Origin: Campylobacter concisus
Lineage (GTDB): Bacteria; Campylobacterota; Campylobacteria; Campylobacterales; Campylobacteraceae
NCBI RefSeq assembly: GCF_003048615.2
Contig: NZ_CP049263.1
Span: 248,001-312,000, forward strand
Direction: 5' to 3'
DNA: 64,000 nt
The translations under genes and the position numbers were made by a program. Of the stretch, positions 55,616 to 64,000 are shown one piece after another. The first letter of the stretch is position 1. Each line of letters begins with the position of its first letter. Below the pieces are notes generated by a model. It did no database searches. It saw nothing but the letters and a program-made list of their open reading frames with translations, and was not told the origin of the DNA.

Positions 55616-56015
55616 CACGACAGCTGGCTTTTTAAGCAAAGACTACATGGAGATAAATCACGCCAAAATGCGAAGTGAAGGCAAACCTTGCCTTATCACG
55701 ACGGCTAAATTTAGCGTTTTACGTGGGCTTGCTAGAGCGCCAAAAAAGTATAAAAATTTCATCCGCCGCTCGAGAAAAACGACATTTTTATATCCAAATT
55801 TAAAGGCGATTAGGGTCGTAAAAGGGTGCGAACATGAGAGATTCTTAAGCAAATTTGACTGGCTTTACTCAAGCAGCGCAAACAAAAATGGTATGAAATT
55901 TGACGAAGTTTGGGCTAGAAGCGTGGCTGATGAAGTTGTTGATGAACTATTTTTTGAAGATAGGCCATCAAAAATTTATAAAATTTCAAAGTCAAAACTA
56001 AAAAAGATCCGCTAA
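55593..56015 (+). CDS. Sua5/YciO/YrdC-like protein, short
   Basis: The start at 55593 gives MIYLAQTDTTAGFLSKDY (140 residues); the opening is the dTDTTAG-type beginning of the YrdC fold, followed by KMRSEGKPCLITTAKFSVLRGLARAPKKYKNFIRRSRKTTFLYPN. This is shorter than TsaC/Sua5 (about 190-200) and lacks the usual GLP/KxR threonylcarbamoyl-AMP motifs in full, so it is probably a divergent RNA-binding relative and not the tRNA t6A enzyme. It overlaps EamA by 23 bp. Confidence 0.65.
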   Translation: MIYLAQTDTTAGFLSKDYMEINHAKMRSEGKPCLITTAKFSVLRGLARAPKKYKNFIRRSRKTTFLYPNLKAIRVVKGCEHERFLSKFDWLYSSSANKNGMKFDEVWARSVADEVVDELFFEDRPSKIYKISKSKLKKIR

Positions 56016-56081
56016 AAATTTTTAAACTTTTGAACAAAGATAATCTTATTACTCTTTTATAACTATAATACCCAATTTATC

Positions 56082-56100
56082 GTACTTTAGTACAATGTAC
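56082..56100. promoter_or_regulatory. Repeated GTAC operator-like site
   Basis: GTAC occurs three times within 19 bp (56082-56085, 56090-56093, 56097-56100), making two overlapping palindromes about 90 bp before the adhesin ATG and just upstream of a TATAAT at 56118-56123. It looks like a regulator site; no regulator is assigned. Confidence 0.35.
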
Positions 56101-56117
56101 AATCCCTTTCAAAACGA

Positions 56118-56123
56118 TATAAT
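56118..56123 (+). promoter_or_regulatory. Possible -10 element of the adhesin gene
   Basis: ACGATATAATTT contains TATAAT 52 bp before the ATG; a second TATAAT-like box sits near 56065. AAAGGGG is the ribosome site. Confidence 0.4.
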
Positions 56124-56175
56124 TTTGCCATAGGAAACATATTGGTGTGTCAAAATTAGTAAAGGGGAAAATATC

Positions 56176-58764
56176 ATGTCAAACGAGATCGCAGTAGTAA
56201 AAAGTATATCTGGTGAGGGTGCAAAAGCTATAAATAACTTGGGTGAGACAAGAGAACTTCACGTAGGAGATATAGTTTATAGTGGCGAAAAGATAGTGAC
56301 TGATGATGCTAACTCTAAGATAACGATCGCTACAACTAATGGTAAAGAGGCAACCTTAATAGGCAAAGATAGCCTAAATTTGGATCAAAATTTATTTGGT
56401 ACTGAAAACTCAGGTGGCAAAACTATAGCCAGTATAGATGACTTACAAAAGGCGATTTTAAGCGGTAAAGACCTAAACGCACTTGAAGAGACCGCAGCTG
56501 GTGGAAATGCTGGTGGAAATGCTAGTGGTGATGGGGTGAGTCTTGGTGAGGCTAGATTTGCCGAGGGCGGACACTACTCAAATATCAATGAAAATTTTAG
56601 AAATTTAAATGACTCTGGTAGAAATTTTGAAGCACCTATAAGCTCGGTTAGCGGTTATGCTGATGGAGCTACTGGTGCTGATGTGATAACACCTGTAGTG
56701 CCAGTATCTGTTGTCTCTATAAGAGCAGGGCAAGATGCAAGAGAAGAAAATGCATATAGTTTTGGCGATAGTAAATATCTTACTTTTGATTTTTCACTTA
56801 ATTCAGCCCTAAGCGTTACGCCAACTACTTTAAATTTAAATTTTAGCGGTGTGAGAGGCAAAGATTATGATGACGGTTACTACTCTCTTGACGGTGGGCT
56901 AAACTGGTTTATGTTAACTAGTGATCAGATATATCTTAATGATCCAAATGATATTGCAAATTTGAAAGTCAGGTACCATGTCTTAAATGACTATGGACAA
57001 ACTCCAGGATATCAAAACGAAGGCGAAATGGTAAAAGACTTAGGGGCGGATATCGCAGCTGGTATTAAAAATTTTGGAGATTATAGAAGAGAGGTTAGTC
57101 TAAGCATCACTAGCGATAATAGTGAAATTTTAACTACTAGCACGAAAAGCGGGATAATAGACGATGATAATAACTTTTTTATAGATCAAGATGTAGAAGG
57201 CATAAATTTAGATACAAAAACTGGCGATGAGACTCTGGTAGTTGCTGCAAAAGTTAAGGACTCATATATAAAAGAGGGCTATTACGGCGATAATAAGCTA
57301 ACTCTTCAAGGCGCAACACTAGATAATACTTTTATAGAAACAGGTGAAAAAGATGATATCTTGATAAAAGACTCTGAGCTAAAAAATGGTTCACGGATAA
57401 ATGCTGGTATAGGCGAAGATCATGTGGTGATAGATCATTCAAAGATCACTGATAGTGTTATAGATGTCGGAACTAGTGATCTGTACTCTGATCCACTCGG
57501 ACTTAGTAAAGTACAAACGATAAATATAGTAAATAACTCACTTTTAACAAATGCTAGGATATATGGTCCTGGTATCTTTGGATCGATGTCCGGTCCTGGT
57601 CCAATTGAGTTAAATCTTGAAAAAGGATCAGATGCTGTGAATTTAACTGTAGATAGCGGCAGAAGTAAAGACATTATAAATATTCACTCTAATATTACCG
57701 CTACATCACTTGGGTATAGCAGTATGGCAACACAAGGTGGTGATGACATTATAAATATAGATAGTGGTGCAAAGATAGAAAATACAACAATATATGCACA
57801 AGTTGGTAATGACACTATAAATATCAATAATGCGACAATTAGCCATAGTTACATCAGCACAGATGGTCATGCTGGTATCTCTGCGATAGATAAAGACACT
57901 TTTAACCTTAGTGAAGTGACAATAAAAAATGGTGCAAAGCTTGAGGGTGGACTAGATACAGATACTTTTAATATAGAAAATATCACTGTGGATCAAAATG
58001 GGTATGGTGGTGACTCTTTTGCTCTTAACGGTGATAGTGGTAATGACATTTTCAATATAAGAGGCACTATCGATGGAAAATTTAACGATGCTAGGGTAGG
58101 GTATTTATCTGAAGTTATCTCTGGCGGAGATGGTGATGATACAGTAAATTTTGAAGGTGGCTCGGTTGTGAACTACTCTAAAATTTATGGAGAATGGAGT
58201 GGCTATATCGGCAATGATACGTTTAATATAAAAAGTGGTGCTACTTTAAATAACTCTATGATATGTGGTATGGATGGCAATGATACGTTTAATATAAAAA
58301 GTGGTGCTACGTTAAACGATACGCAAATTTATGGCGATGATTACAAAAATGAATGGGGTGCAACTGGCAACGATATCGTAAATGTGGAAAAAGGTGCAGT
58401 TTTAAATAATGTCTCTATCGATGGTGGAAGCGGTGAAGATACGTTGATAGTTCGAGAAAATAACATCGACTTTTCAAAGGTTAAAAATTTCGAAAAACTA
58501 TCTCTTGGTGGAGATGTGCAAAGCGATGGTAGTATAGCGGATAGCGAGAGTGCAAATTTGAGACTAAGTGCTGCCAATGTTAAAGACATTTTGCGTGATA
58601 CTGGAAAGACAGTATTAAAGATAGATGGCGATAGTAGCGACAGGCTTGAGCTTGATGGCTTTGATGAGCACTCAGCTGTAAGTGCTGGAGGCTACACGAA
58701 GTATGCAAGCCTTGATGGTACCATAAGCATAGAGATCAAAGACGAAGTTGTTTCAAGTTTCTGA
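56176..58764 (+). CDS. RTX-type adhesin with LapA-like retention module
   Basis: An 862-residue protein without a Sec signal. Residues 1-100 resemble the N-terminal retention module of LapA/BapA-type adhesins (VVKSISGEGAKAINNLGETRELHVGDIVYSGEKIVTD), followed by TAAG at 106-109, the form of the LapG dialanine cleavage site. A Gly-rich linker and a Calx-beta/cadherin-like domain (about 175-345) follow. From about 345 to 770 are parallel-beta repeats built on GNDTFNIKSGATLNNSMIYG and a few RTX nonapeptides (GGDGDDTVN, GGSGEDTLI). The end (SIEIKDEVVSSF) could be a type I secretion signal. No T1SS, lapD or lapG gene is in the window. Confidence 0.75.
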   Translation: MSNEIAVVKSISGEGAKAINNLGETRELHVGDIVYSGEKIVTDDANSKITIATTNGKEATLIGKDSLNLDQNLFGTENSGGKTIASIDDLQKAILSGKDLNALEETAAGGNAGGNASGDGVSLGEARFAEGGHYSNINENFRNLNDSGRNFEAPISSVSGYADGATGADVITPVVPVSVVSIRAGQDAREENAYSFGDSKYLTFDFSLNSALSVTPTTLNLNFSGVRGKDYDDGYYSLDGGLNWFMLTSDQIYLNDPNDIANLKVRYHVLNDYGQTPGYQNEGEMVKDLGADIAAGIKNFGDYRREVSLSITSDNSEILTTSTKSGIIDDDNNFFIDQDVEGINLDTKTGDETLVVAAKVKDSYIKEGYYGDNKLTLQGATLDNTFIETGEKDDILIKDSELKNGSRINAGIGEDHVVIDHSKITDSVIDVGTSDLYSDPLGLSKVQTINIVNNSLLTNARIYGPGIFGSMSGPGPIELNLEKGSDAVNLTVDSGRSKDIINIHSNITATSLGYSSMATQGGDDIINIDSGAKIENTTIYAQVGNDTININNATISHSYISTDGHAGISAIDKDTFNLSEVTIKNGAKLEGGLDTDTFNIENITVDQNGYGGDSFALNGDSGNDIFNIRGTIDGKFNDARVGYLSEVISGGDGDDTVNFEGGSVVNYSKIYGEWSGYIGNDTFNIKSGATLNNSMICGMDGNDTFNIKSGATLNDTQIYGDDYKNEWGATGNDIVNVEKGAVLNNVSIDGGSGEDTLIVRENNIDFSKVKNFEKLSLGGDVQSDGSIADSESANLRLSAANVKDILRDTGKTVLKIDGDSSDRLELDGFDEHSAVSAGGYTKYASLDGTISIEIKDEVVSSF
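58210..58310 (+). repeat. 66-bp-period internal repeat in the adhesin gene
   Basis: A 35-bp sequence starting GGCAATGATACG is identical at 58210-58244 and 58276-58310, a 66-bp (22-residue) period encoding GNDTFNIKSGAT twice. Near-identical DNA repeats allow unit gain or loss by slippage. Confidence 0.75.
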
Positions 58765-58765
58765 T

Positions 58766-59266
58766 CTATTCTAATTCCCTAACTATCATCGACCATTTTT
58801 TTGCAAGCTTTTCAAGGCTAAATTTAGCATTTGCAGGGCTGGTTGATGGTAGTTTTATCACCTCGTTTTTTGTTGCTTTTATGATCTCATCTTTTAAGTA
58901 TTTTTTGCAAATTTCATAAGCTTTGCCGCCGTTTGCATAGACTTGCATGATATTTGCCTCTTTAAATATCGGCTTTAAATTTGCAGGCACAACGGCGGTC
59001 ATTTTAGCGTCGCTTGAGCCCTCTATCTCGCATGATATCGCCGCGTCATATATCGCGATGTGATGAGAGAGTAGAAATTTTATCTTTTCATCCGTGCTTT
59101 CTGGCAGCGGAGCGTTTAAGACCCCAGCCAGCACTCGCCAAAAGCGGTTTTGCGGATTTGTATAGTAAAAGCCAAATTTACGAGAGATGACAGAGGGAAA
59201 AGAGCCTAGGATTAAAATTTTAGAGTTTTTATCAAAGATTGGCTTAAAAGGGTGCGTTTGGCTCAT
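58766..59266 (-). CDS. DNA-deoxyinosine glycosylase (UDG superfamily)
   Basis: A 166-residue base-excision enzyme of the HDG/UDG family 6 type. ILGSFPSVIS (motif A, about 18-27), FYYTNPQNRFW (about 33-43) and the C-terminal LPSTSPANAKFS (motif B) are all present; the Asn in YTNPQNRFW is the expected active-site residue, replacing Asp in other UDGs. These enzymes remove hypoxanthine from deaminated DNA. It is convergent with the adhesin with only 1 bp between stop codons. Confidence 0.83.
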   Translation of the reverse strand: MSQTHPFKPIFDKNSKILILGSFPSVISRKFGFYYTNPQNRFWRVLAGVLNAPLPESTDEKIKFLLSHHIAIYDAAISCEIEGSSDAKMTAVVPANLKPIFKEANIMQVYANGGKAYEICKKYLKDEIIKATKNEVIKLPSTSPANAKFSLEKLAKKWSMIVRELE

Positions 59267-59347
59267 ATTTTTGCCTTTTAAATTTATGAATAATTTTAGA
59301 TAATGATATATAAAATTTGCTTTAGAAGTTAAATTTAAGGAGCTGCA

Positions 59348-59794
59348 GTGCCTTGGCGCAAGATGAGGTTTTTTGATAAGAGCTGGATAAGCGGTGATCT
59401 AGGCGATAATGAGTTTGAAAAGAGGATAGAGGATTATAGCTCGTATATAAAGTCTTTTTATGGCGAGCTAAAGACGCTTGAGAGAGTTTTTGTAGATCTA
59501 AATTTTAGTGATGCAAAGATAGTATCTTTTGCCTTTATGAAAAGTGGCGCTAGGGTTAAATTTTACATCGGAGACTTGCAAAATGGCTACTACGAGCTAA
59601 GCGTCATTTTTAAAAATTTTCATATAGATGATAGCGCTCTTGGAGAGATCATAGCCAGTGAAGTGGCTTTTGCGGAGAAGGAATTTTATTTTTCATATAT
59701 GATGAGTGATCTTAAGGAGCGTCATTTTGCCTTTGACGAGATATGCAGTATTAAATTTAAAAAAATTTCAAGCAAGATGTATTCTAGCTGCTAG
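59348..59794 (+). CDS. Protein of unknown function
   Basis: A 148-residue soluble protein. The GTG start has AAGGAG 5 nt upstream; an internal ATG 15 bp later is an alternative. It is mixed alpha/beta, with WISGDLGDNEFEKRIEDYSSYIKSF at the start and repeated Phe/Tyr-rich strands (VKFYIGDLQNGYYELSVIFKNFHIDD). No family was recognised; the general look recalls small immunity-type proteins, but no toxin gene is adjacent. It converges on nifJ, sharing a hairpin. Confidence 0.6.
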   Translation: MPWRKMRFFDKSWISGDLGDNEFEKRIEDYSSYIKSFYGELKTLERVFVDLNFSDAKIVSFAFMKSGARVKFYIGDLQNGYYELSVIFKNFHIDDSALGEIIASEVAFAEKEFYFSYMMSDLKERHFAFDEICSIKFKKISSKMYSSC

Positions 59795-59796
59795 AG

Positions 59797-59828
59797 TAAA
59801 TTTTAGGTGCAAAAGCACCTAAAATTTA
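59797..59828. terminator. Two-way hairpin overlapping the nifJ stop codon
   Basis: A perfect 14-bp stem TAAATTTTAGGTGC (59797-59810) with GCACCTAAAATTTA (59815-59828) around an AAAA loop overlaps the nifJ stop (59826-59828). It lies between convergent genes and would serve both. Confidence 0.7.
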
Positions 59829-62800
59829 ATTGATTTCGTCGCTAAAGTCTGCTAGGCTTAGGCGTTTTAGCTGGCGGTAGCGTCTTTGTGCGTCAGCTTT
59901 GTTTTTAGCTAGTAACTCGTCTGCGTGCTCAGGGTTGGTCTTCTTAAGCGAGTTGTAGCGAACTTCGTTTAGCAAAAACTCTTCATAAAGCGACCAGTCA
60001 GGCTCTTTTGAGGTGATTTTGAGCGGATTTTGTCCCTCTTTTAAAAGGCGCGGATCGTATAGATATGTCGGCCAGTATCCGCATTTTGTGGCGAGCTCGC
60101 CTTGGCCGCCTGACTGCGATAAGCCGCCTTTGATGCCGTGAGCGATGCACGGAGAGTAGGCGATGATGAGACTTGGGCCATCATACGCTTCGGCCGCTGC
60201 GATCGCTTTTATCACGTTTGCTTGGCTCGCGTTTGAGTTGATCTGCGCTACGAAAATGTTACCGTAAGTCATCGCGATGTAGCCAAGGTCCTTTTTCTGA
60301 GCTGGCTTGCCACTAGCCGTAAATTGCGCTATCGAGCCTGCGCGGCTTGATTTTGAGCTTTGACCGCCAGTGTTTGAATAAACTTCGGTGTCAAGCACTA
60401 GCACATTTACGTTCTCACCGCTTGCTAGCACGTGGTCAAGTCCGCCAAAGCCGATGTCATACGCCCAGCCGTCGCCACCGATAATCCATTGCGACTTCTT
60501 GACGAGAAATTTCTTAAGCTCTAAAATTTCTTTAACGCCTGGTGCGCTTAAATTTTGCTCTAAAATAGGCAATAAATTTTTCGTGATCTCTTGCGTTTTT
60601 TCGCCGTCATTTTTGAAATTTATCCAGTCGTTGTAAAGCGCTGAAAGTGCGTTTGGCACGCTATCTATGTTATTTCTCATTATATCTTCGATGCGGTGGC
60701 GCATGGTCTCCATCGCTACGTTCATACCCATGCCAAACTCTGCGTTATCTTCAAATAGCGAATTTGCCCAAGCAACGCCCTTGCCTTCGTCATTTGTGGT
60801 GTATGGAGTAGATGGGGCTGAGCCGCCATATATCGAGCTACAACCAGTCGCGTTTGCCACGATCATGCGCTCGCCAAAGAGCCTTGTTATAAGCGTGATA
60901 TACGGAGTTTCGCCACATCCCGGGCAAGCGCCGTGGAATTCAAAGAGCGGCTTAGCAAAGCCAACGCCTTTAACGCTCTCTTTGTTCATTAGATCGTCTT
61001 TGTAAGCGACCTTTTTAAATAGATAATCAGCGTTTTCTTGCTCGTTTTTGCCTAGCTCTTCTTCAAGCGGCACCATGACGAGCGATTTTTCTTTGCTTGG
61101 GCAGTTTTGCGCGCATAGCTCGCAGCCGGTGCAGTCTAGCGGGCTTACTTGGATTTTATATTTTAGTCCCTTGACCTCTTTGCCTTTGGCCTCTAGGTTG
61201 TGCTCTTTTACGCCATCTGGGGCTGCGCTAAGCTCGTTTTCGTCTATCAAAAATGGCCTGATGACAGCGTGTGGGCAGACAAATGCGCACTGGTTGCACT
61301 GGATGCAGTTTTGCTCGATCCATTTTGGCACCATGACGCCAACGCCGCGCTTCTCGTAAGCCGTCGTGCCAGCTTCAAAGTGGCCGTCTTCGTAGCCTAT
61401 GAAAGCTGAGACTGGTAGGCTGTCACCGCGAGCCGCATTTATCGGTTTTACGACGTTTTCGATGAAGCTGTTGCCGATATATTTTTCATCTTTTTGTTCA
61501 TCATCTGCTAAATTTGCCCACGCAGGATCGACTGGCACTTTTATGAGCCCATTTGCACCAACGTCGATAGCGTTGTAGTTCATCTGCACGATCGCCTCGC
61601 CTTTTTTAGCGTAGGCTTTGTGCGCGTACTCTTTCATATATTTTTGCGCATCTTCAAATGGTATGATGTTGGCAAGCTTGAAAAATGCCGACTGCATTAT
61701 GGTGTTTGTGCGGTTTTTAAGGCCGATGTCGTGTGCTAGCTTTGTTGCGTTTATGATGTAGAAATTTATATTTTTGCTAGCTAAAATTTTCTTAACTTTA
61801 TTTGGCAGTTTGGCGATCGTCTGCTCTGCGTCCCAGATAGAGTTTAGTAAAAATGTGCCGTTTTCTCTGATGCCGTCAATGACATCATAAATTTCAAGAT
61901 ATGCTGCGACTGAGCAGGCTACAAAGTGCGGGTTTGAGACGAGATAGGTCGAGCGGATCGGCTTTTTGCCAAAGCGAAGGTGCGAGCGCGTGTAACCGCC
62001 CGATTTTTTACTATCATAGGCAAAATATGCCTGCGCGTAAAGGTCGGTTTTATCGCCGATGATCTTTATCGAGTTTTTGTTTGCGCCCACGGTGCCATCA
62101 GCGCCAAGGCCGTAAAATAAGCACTCTTTAACGCTCTCGTCGCTTAGTGAAATTTTCTCTCCAGTTGGCAGCGACGTAAAGGTTACGTCATCGACGATAC
62201 CCACCGTAAAGCCGTCTTTTGGCTCGCTTTGGTTTAAATTTTCAAATACAGCTAGCATTTGCGCAGGATCGACGTCCTTTGAGCTTAGGCCGTATCTGCC
62301 GCCAACTATGACTGGTGCGTCCTTTTGGCCGTAAAACGCTGCTTTTATATCAAGATATAGTGGCTCGCCAAGGCTGCCAGGCTCTTTTGTGCGGTCAAGG
62401 ACGGCTATTTTTTTCACGCTCTTTGGCATCACGTCAAATAGGTACTTTATGCTAAATGGGCGGTACAAATGCACCTTGATAATGCCCACCTTTTCGCCTT
62501 TTGCGTTTAGATAGTCCACGACCTCTTCAAGAGTTTGCGTCACTGAGCCCATAGCCACGATGACGCGTGTCGCTTCCGGGTCGCCGTAGTAGTTAAACAG
62601 CTTGTAGTCACGGCCAGTGATCTTTGAAATTTCAGCTAGGTAGTTTGCTACGATATCTGGCACTGCGTCATAGAAGCGGTTGCTTAGCTCTCGTGTTTGA
62701 AAATATATATCGTCATTTTGCGCTGTGCCACGAGTTTTTGGGCTCTCTGGATTTAGTGCATTGTCTCTAAATTTCTGCAACGCTTCGCGGTCTAGCAGTC

Positions 62801-63377
62801 TATCAAAGTGCGCGTAGTCAAGCACCTCGACCTTTTGAATTTCATGGCTCGTTCTAAAGCCGTCAAAGAAGTGTAAAAATGGCACTCTGCCCTTAATCGC
62901 TGCTAAATGCGCCACGCCAGCGATATCCATCACCTCTTGCACTGAGCCGCTTGCTAGCATAGCAAAGCCAGTTTGACGACAGGCATAGATGTCTTGGTGG
63001 TCGCCAAATATTGAAAGAGCCTGCGCTGCTAGAGAGCGAGCTGAGACGTGGATGACGCCAGGGAGGAGCTGGCCTGCGATCTTATACATATTTGGGATTT
63101 TTAAAAGTAGGCCTTGAGAAGCTGTGTAGGTCGTAGTTAGCGCACCAACTTGTAGCGAGCCATGCACCGTGCCAGCTGCGCCGCCTTCGCTTTGCATTTC
63201 GACCACTTTTACTGGCATACCAAATAAATTTTTCTTGCCCTGCGCTGCCCAAAGGTCAGTGTAGTCAGCCATAGGCGAGCTAGGAGTGATAGGGTAAATT
63301 CCAGCTACTTCGGTAAATGCGTATGACGCGTAAGCTGCGGCCTCGTTTCCATCCATAGTTTTCATTATTTTTGACAT
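59826..63377 (-). CDS. nifJ: Pyruvate:ferredoxin/flavodoxin oxidoreductase
   Basis: Single-chain 1183-residue enzyme oxidising pyruvate to acetyl-CoA and CO2 with reduction of flavodoxin or ferredoxin. Domain order: pyruvate/TPP core (AAAYASYAFTEVAGIYPITPSSPMADYTD at the start), gamma-like and CoA domains, two 4Fe-4S clusters (CIQCNQCAFVCPH and CTGCELCAQNCPS, about 690-760), and the TPP-binding beta domain (CPGCGETPY, IVANATGCSSIYGG, GDGWAYDIGFGGLDHVLASG, LDTEVYSNTGGQSSKSSRAG). A proximal third cluster ligand set is present in the C-terminal part. It replaces pyruvate dehydrogenase in Campylobacter. Its stop sits in the hairpin above. Confidence 0.95.
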   Translation of the reverse strand: MSKIMKTMDGNEAAAYASYAFTEVAGIYPITPSSPMADYTDLWAAQGKKNLFGMPVKVVEMQSEGGAAGTVHGSLQVGALTTTYTASQGLLLKIPNMYKIAGQLLPGVIHVSARSLAAQALSIFGDHQDIYACRQTGFAMLASGSVQEVMDIAGVAHLAAIKGRVPFLHFFDGFRTSHEIQKVEVLDYAHFDRLLDREALQKFRDNALNPESPKTRGTAQNDDIYFQTRELSNRFYDAVPDIVANYLAEISKITGRDYKLFNYYGDPEATRVIVAMGSVTQTLEEVVDYLNAKGEKVGIIKVHLYRPFSIKYLFDVMPKSVKKIAVLDRTKEPGSLGEPLYLDIKAAFYGQKDAPVIVGGRYGLSSKDVDPAQMLAVFENLNQSEPKDGFTVGIVDDVTFTSLPTGEKISLSDESVKECLFYGLGADGTVGANKNSIKIIGDKTDLYAQAYFAYDSKKSGGYTRSHLRFGKKPIRSTYLVSNPHFVACSVAAYLEIYDVIDGIRENGTFLLNSIWDAEQTIAKLPNKVKKILASKNINFYIINATKLAHDIGLKNRTNTIMQSAFFKLANIIPFEDAQKYMKEYAHKAYAKKGEAIVQMNYNAIDVGANGLIKVPVDPAWANLADDEQKDEKYIGNSFIENVVKPINAARGDSLPVSAFIGYEDGHFEAGTTAYEKRGVGVMVPKWIEQNCIQCNQCAFVCPHAVIRPFLIDENELSAAPDGVKEHNLEAKGKEVKGLKYKIQVSPLDCTGCELCAQNCPSKEKSLVMVPLEEELGKNEQENADYLFKKVAYKDDLMNKESVKGVGFAKPLFEFHGACPGCGETPYITLITRLFGERMIVANATGCSSIYGGSAPSTPYTTNDEGKGVAWANSLFEDNAEFGMGMNVAMETMRHRIEDIMRNNIDSVPNALSALYNDWINFKNDGEKTQEITKNLLPILEQNLSAPGVKEILELKKFLVKKSQWIIGGDGWAYDIGFGGLDHVLASGENVNVLVLDTEVYSNTGGQSSKSSRAGSIAQFTASGKPAQKKDLGYIAMTYGNIFVAQINSNASQANVIKAIAAAEAYDGPSLIIAYSPCIAHGIKGGLSQSGGQGELATKCGYWPTYLYDPRLLKEGQNPLKITSKEPDWSLYEEFLLNEVRYNSLKKTNPEHADELLAKNKADAQRRYRQLKRLSLADFSDEIN

Positions 63378-63533
63378 ATTTCCGCCTTAAAATTATCTTA
63401 AAAATGGCTTTATTATAAAAGAAAAATCCAAAATTTGTCATTAATCTCTATCATTAAAAAATTAAAATTTATAAATAACTAAGATGTAAGTCAAATTTTA
63501 ATATTGTAAGAGCAAAGTAAAAAGGATGAAAAT

Positions 63534-64000
63534 TTGATAAATATTCATAAAATAGCCTATCTAAGGGTTATCGCGCTAGCTTTTGCAGCTTTTATATTTA
63601 ATACAACTGAGTTCGTGCCGGTGCCGCTTTTAAGCGATATAGCAAAGGATTTTGGCATGAGTACGGCTGATACGGGGCTCATCATCACGATATATGCGTG
63701 GAGTGTGACGATACTCTCGCTACCTTTTATGTTGCTAACTGCAAATTTAGAGCGAAGGTCGCTACTTTTAAAGGTTTTTATCATTTTTGTCGCTTCTCAC
63801 GCACTTTGCGCAGTCGCTTGGAATTTTACTGTTTTAGTCATAGCTCGCGTGCTAATAGCCATCTCACACGCCATATTTTGGTCGATCACCGCCTCGCTTG
63901 CTGTTAGAGTTGCGCCTATCAATAAAAGCTCGCAAGCTCTAGGACTTTTAGCACTTGGCACATCGATGGCGATGATACTTGGCTTGCCACTTGGCAGGAT
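63534..64000 (+). CDS. MFS sugar-efflux-type transporter, 5' part
   Basis: The gene runs off the window. The TTG at 63534 has AAAGGATG upstream (the nearby ATG is followed at once by a stop). The first 155 residues hold helices 1-4 of a major facilitator: [56 protein letters not shown] matches the SotB/YdeA-type efflux family, and the following NLERRSLL is the intracellular loop of the MFS A-motif. It may export sugars or drugs. It diverges from nifJ across a 156-bp spacer. Confidence 0.8.
   Translation, partial: MINIHKIAYLRVIALAFAAFIFNTTEFVPVPLLSDIAKDFGMSTADTGLIITIYAWSVTILSLPFMLLTANLERRSLLLKVFIIFVASHALCAVAWNFTVLVIARVLIAISHAIFWSITASLAVRVAPINKSSQALGLLALGTSMAMILGLPLGR

Overview
The window reads as chromosome from a Campylobacter, most likely C. 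concisus or a close relative. The support is AT-rich DNA full of AAATTT words, a Campylobacterota-type flagellin, futalosine-pathway menaquinone synthesis (mqnD), a XerH-type single recombinase, legionaminic-acid (ptm) genes, a CgpA-type glycoprotein, an outer-membrane phospholipase A, pyruvate:acceptor oxidoreductase, and gene order (topA-bioB, gltA-cysQ, mqnD-fliQ-murB, recA-eno-ftsB-like-cgpA, mobA-pldA) that I recall from C. jejuni. The species is inferred; no database was searched.

Layout. 1-2.2 kb: end of a flagellin-sugar operon (oxidoreductase fragment, ptmB, ptmA). 2.4-6.2 kb: flagellin with a sigma-28 promoter, divergent from topA. 6.3-13 kb: a leucine-rich-repeat protein, bioB-crcB flanked by copies of a structured intergenic repeat, a CPA2 antiporter, gltA and cysQ. 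13-15.5 kb: peroxiredoxin-like gene, methyltransferase and lipoprotein. 15.6-19 kb: modE-modA-TOBE-modC-modB molybdate operon. 19.2-22.9 kb: mlaA-mlaC-RND lipid/export operon. 23-25 kb: BON lipoprotein, tRNA-Sec, and a second molybdate-type binding protein plus permease without an ATPase. 25.2-34 kb: pncB, mqnD, fliQ, murB, recA, eno, a DivIC/FtsB-like gene, cgpA and xerH. 34.2-42.4 kb: ttrBA-like molybdoenzyme, glycerate permease and kinase, pldA and mobA. 42.6-48.6 kb: SemiSWEET, leuC, a TonB receptor broken by two frameshifts, and rqcH. 49-59.8 kb: ComEA-like protein, accBC, a MATE pump, a three-lipoprotein operon (CsgG-like, DUF4810, DUF799), an EamA permease, a YrdC-like protein, and an RTX-type adhesin with a LapA-like retention module. 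59.8-64 kb: nifJ/por and the start of an MFS exporter.

How the genes fit together. Molybdenum use is a recurring theme: ModABC with ModE, a second ModAB-like pair, MobA, a Tat-exported TtrA-type molybdoenzyme, and tRNA-Sec (expected to serve a selenocysteine formate dehydrogenase elsewhere). Central metabolism is non-sugar: citrate synthase, pyruvate oxidoreductase, enolase, and a glycerate permease/kinase pair that could feed 2-phosphoglycerate to enolase. Cell-surface functions are dense: flagellin and its glycosylation, MlaA/MlaC, PldA, many lipoproteins, CgpA and the LapA-like adhesin.

The points most worth a second look are the ~110-bp repeat whose central stem differs between copies but still pairs, the LapA-like adhesin with a dialanine site, the ATPase-less transporter beside selC, and the TonB receptor with two separately readable lesions. 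No rRNA, CRISPR array, insertion sequence or prophage was seen.
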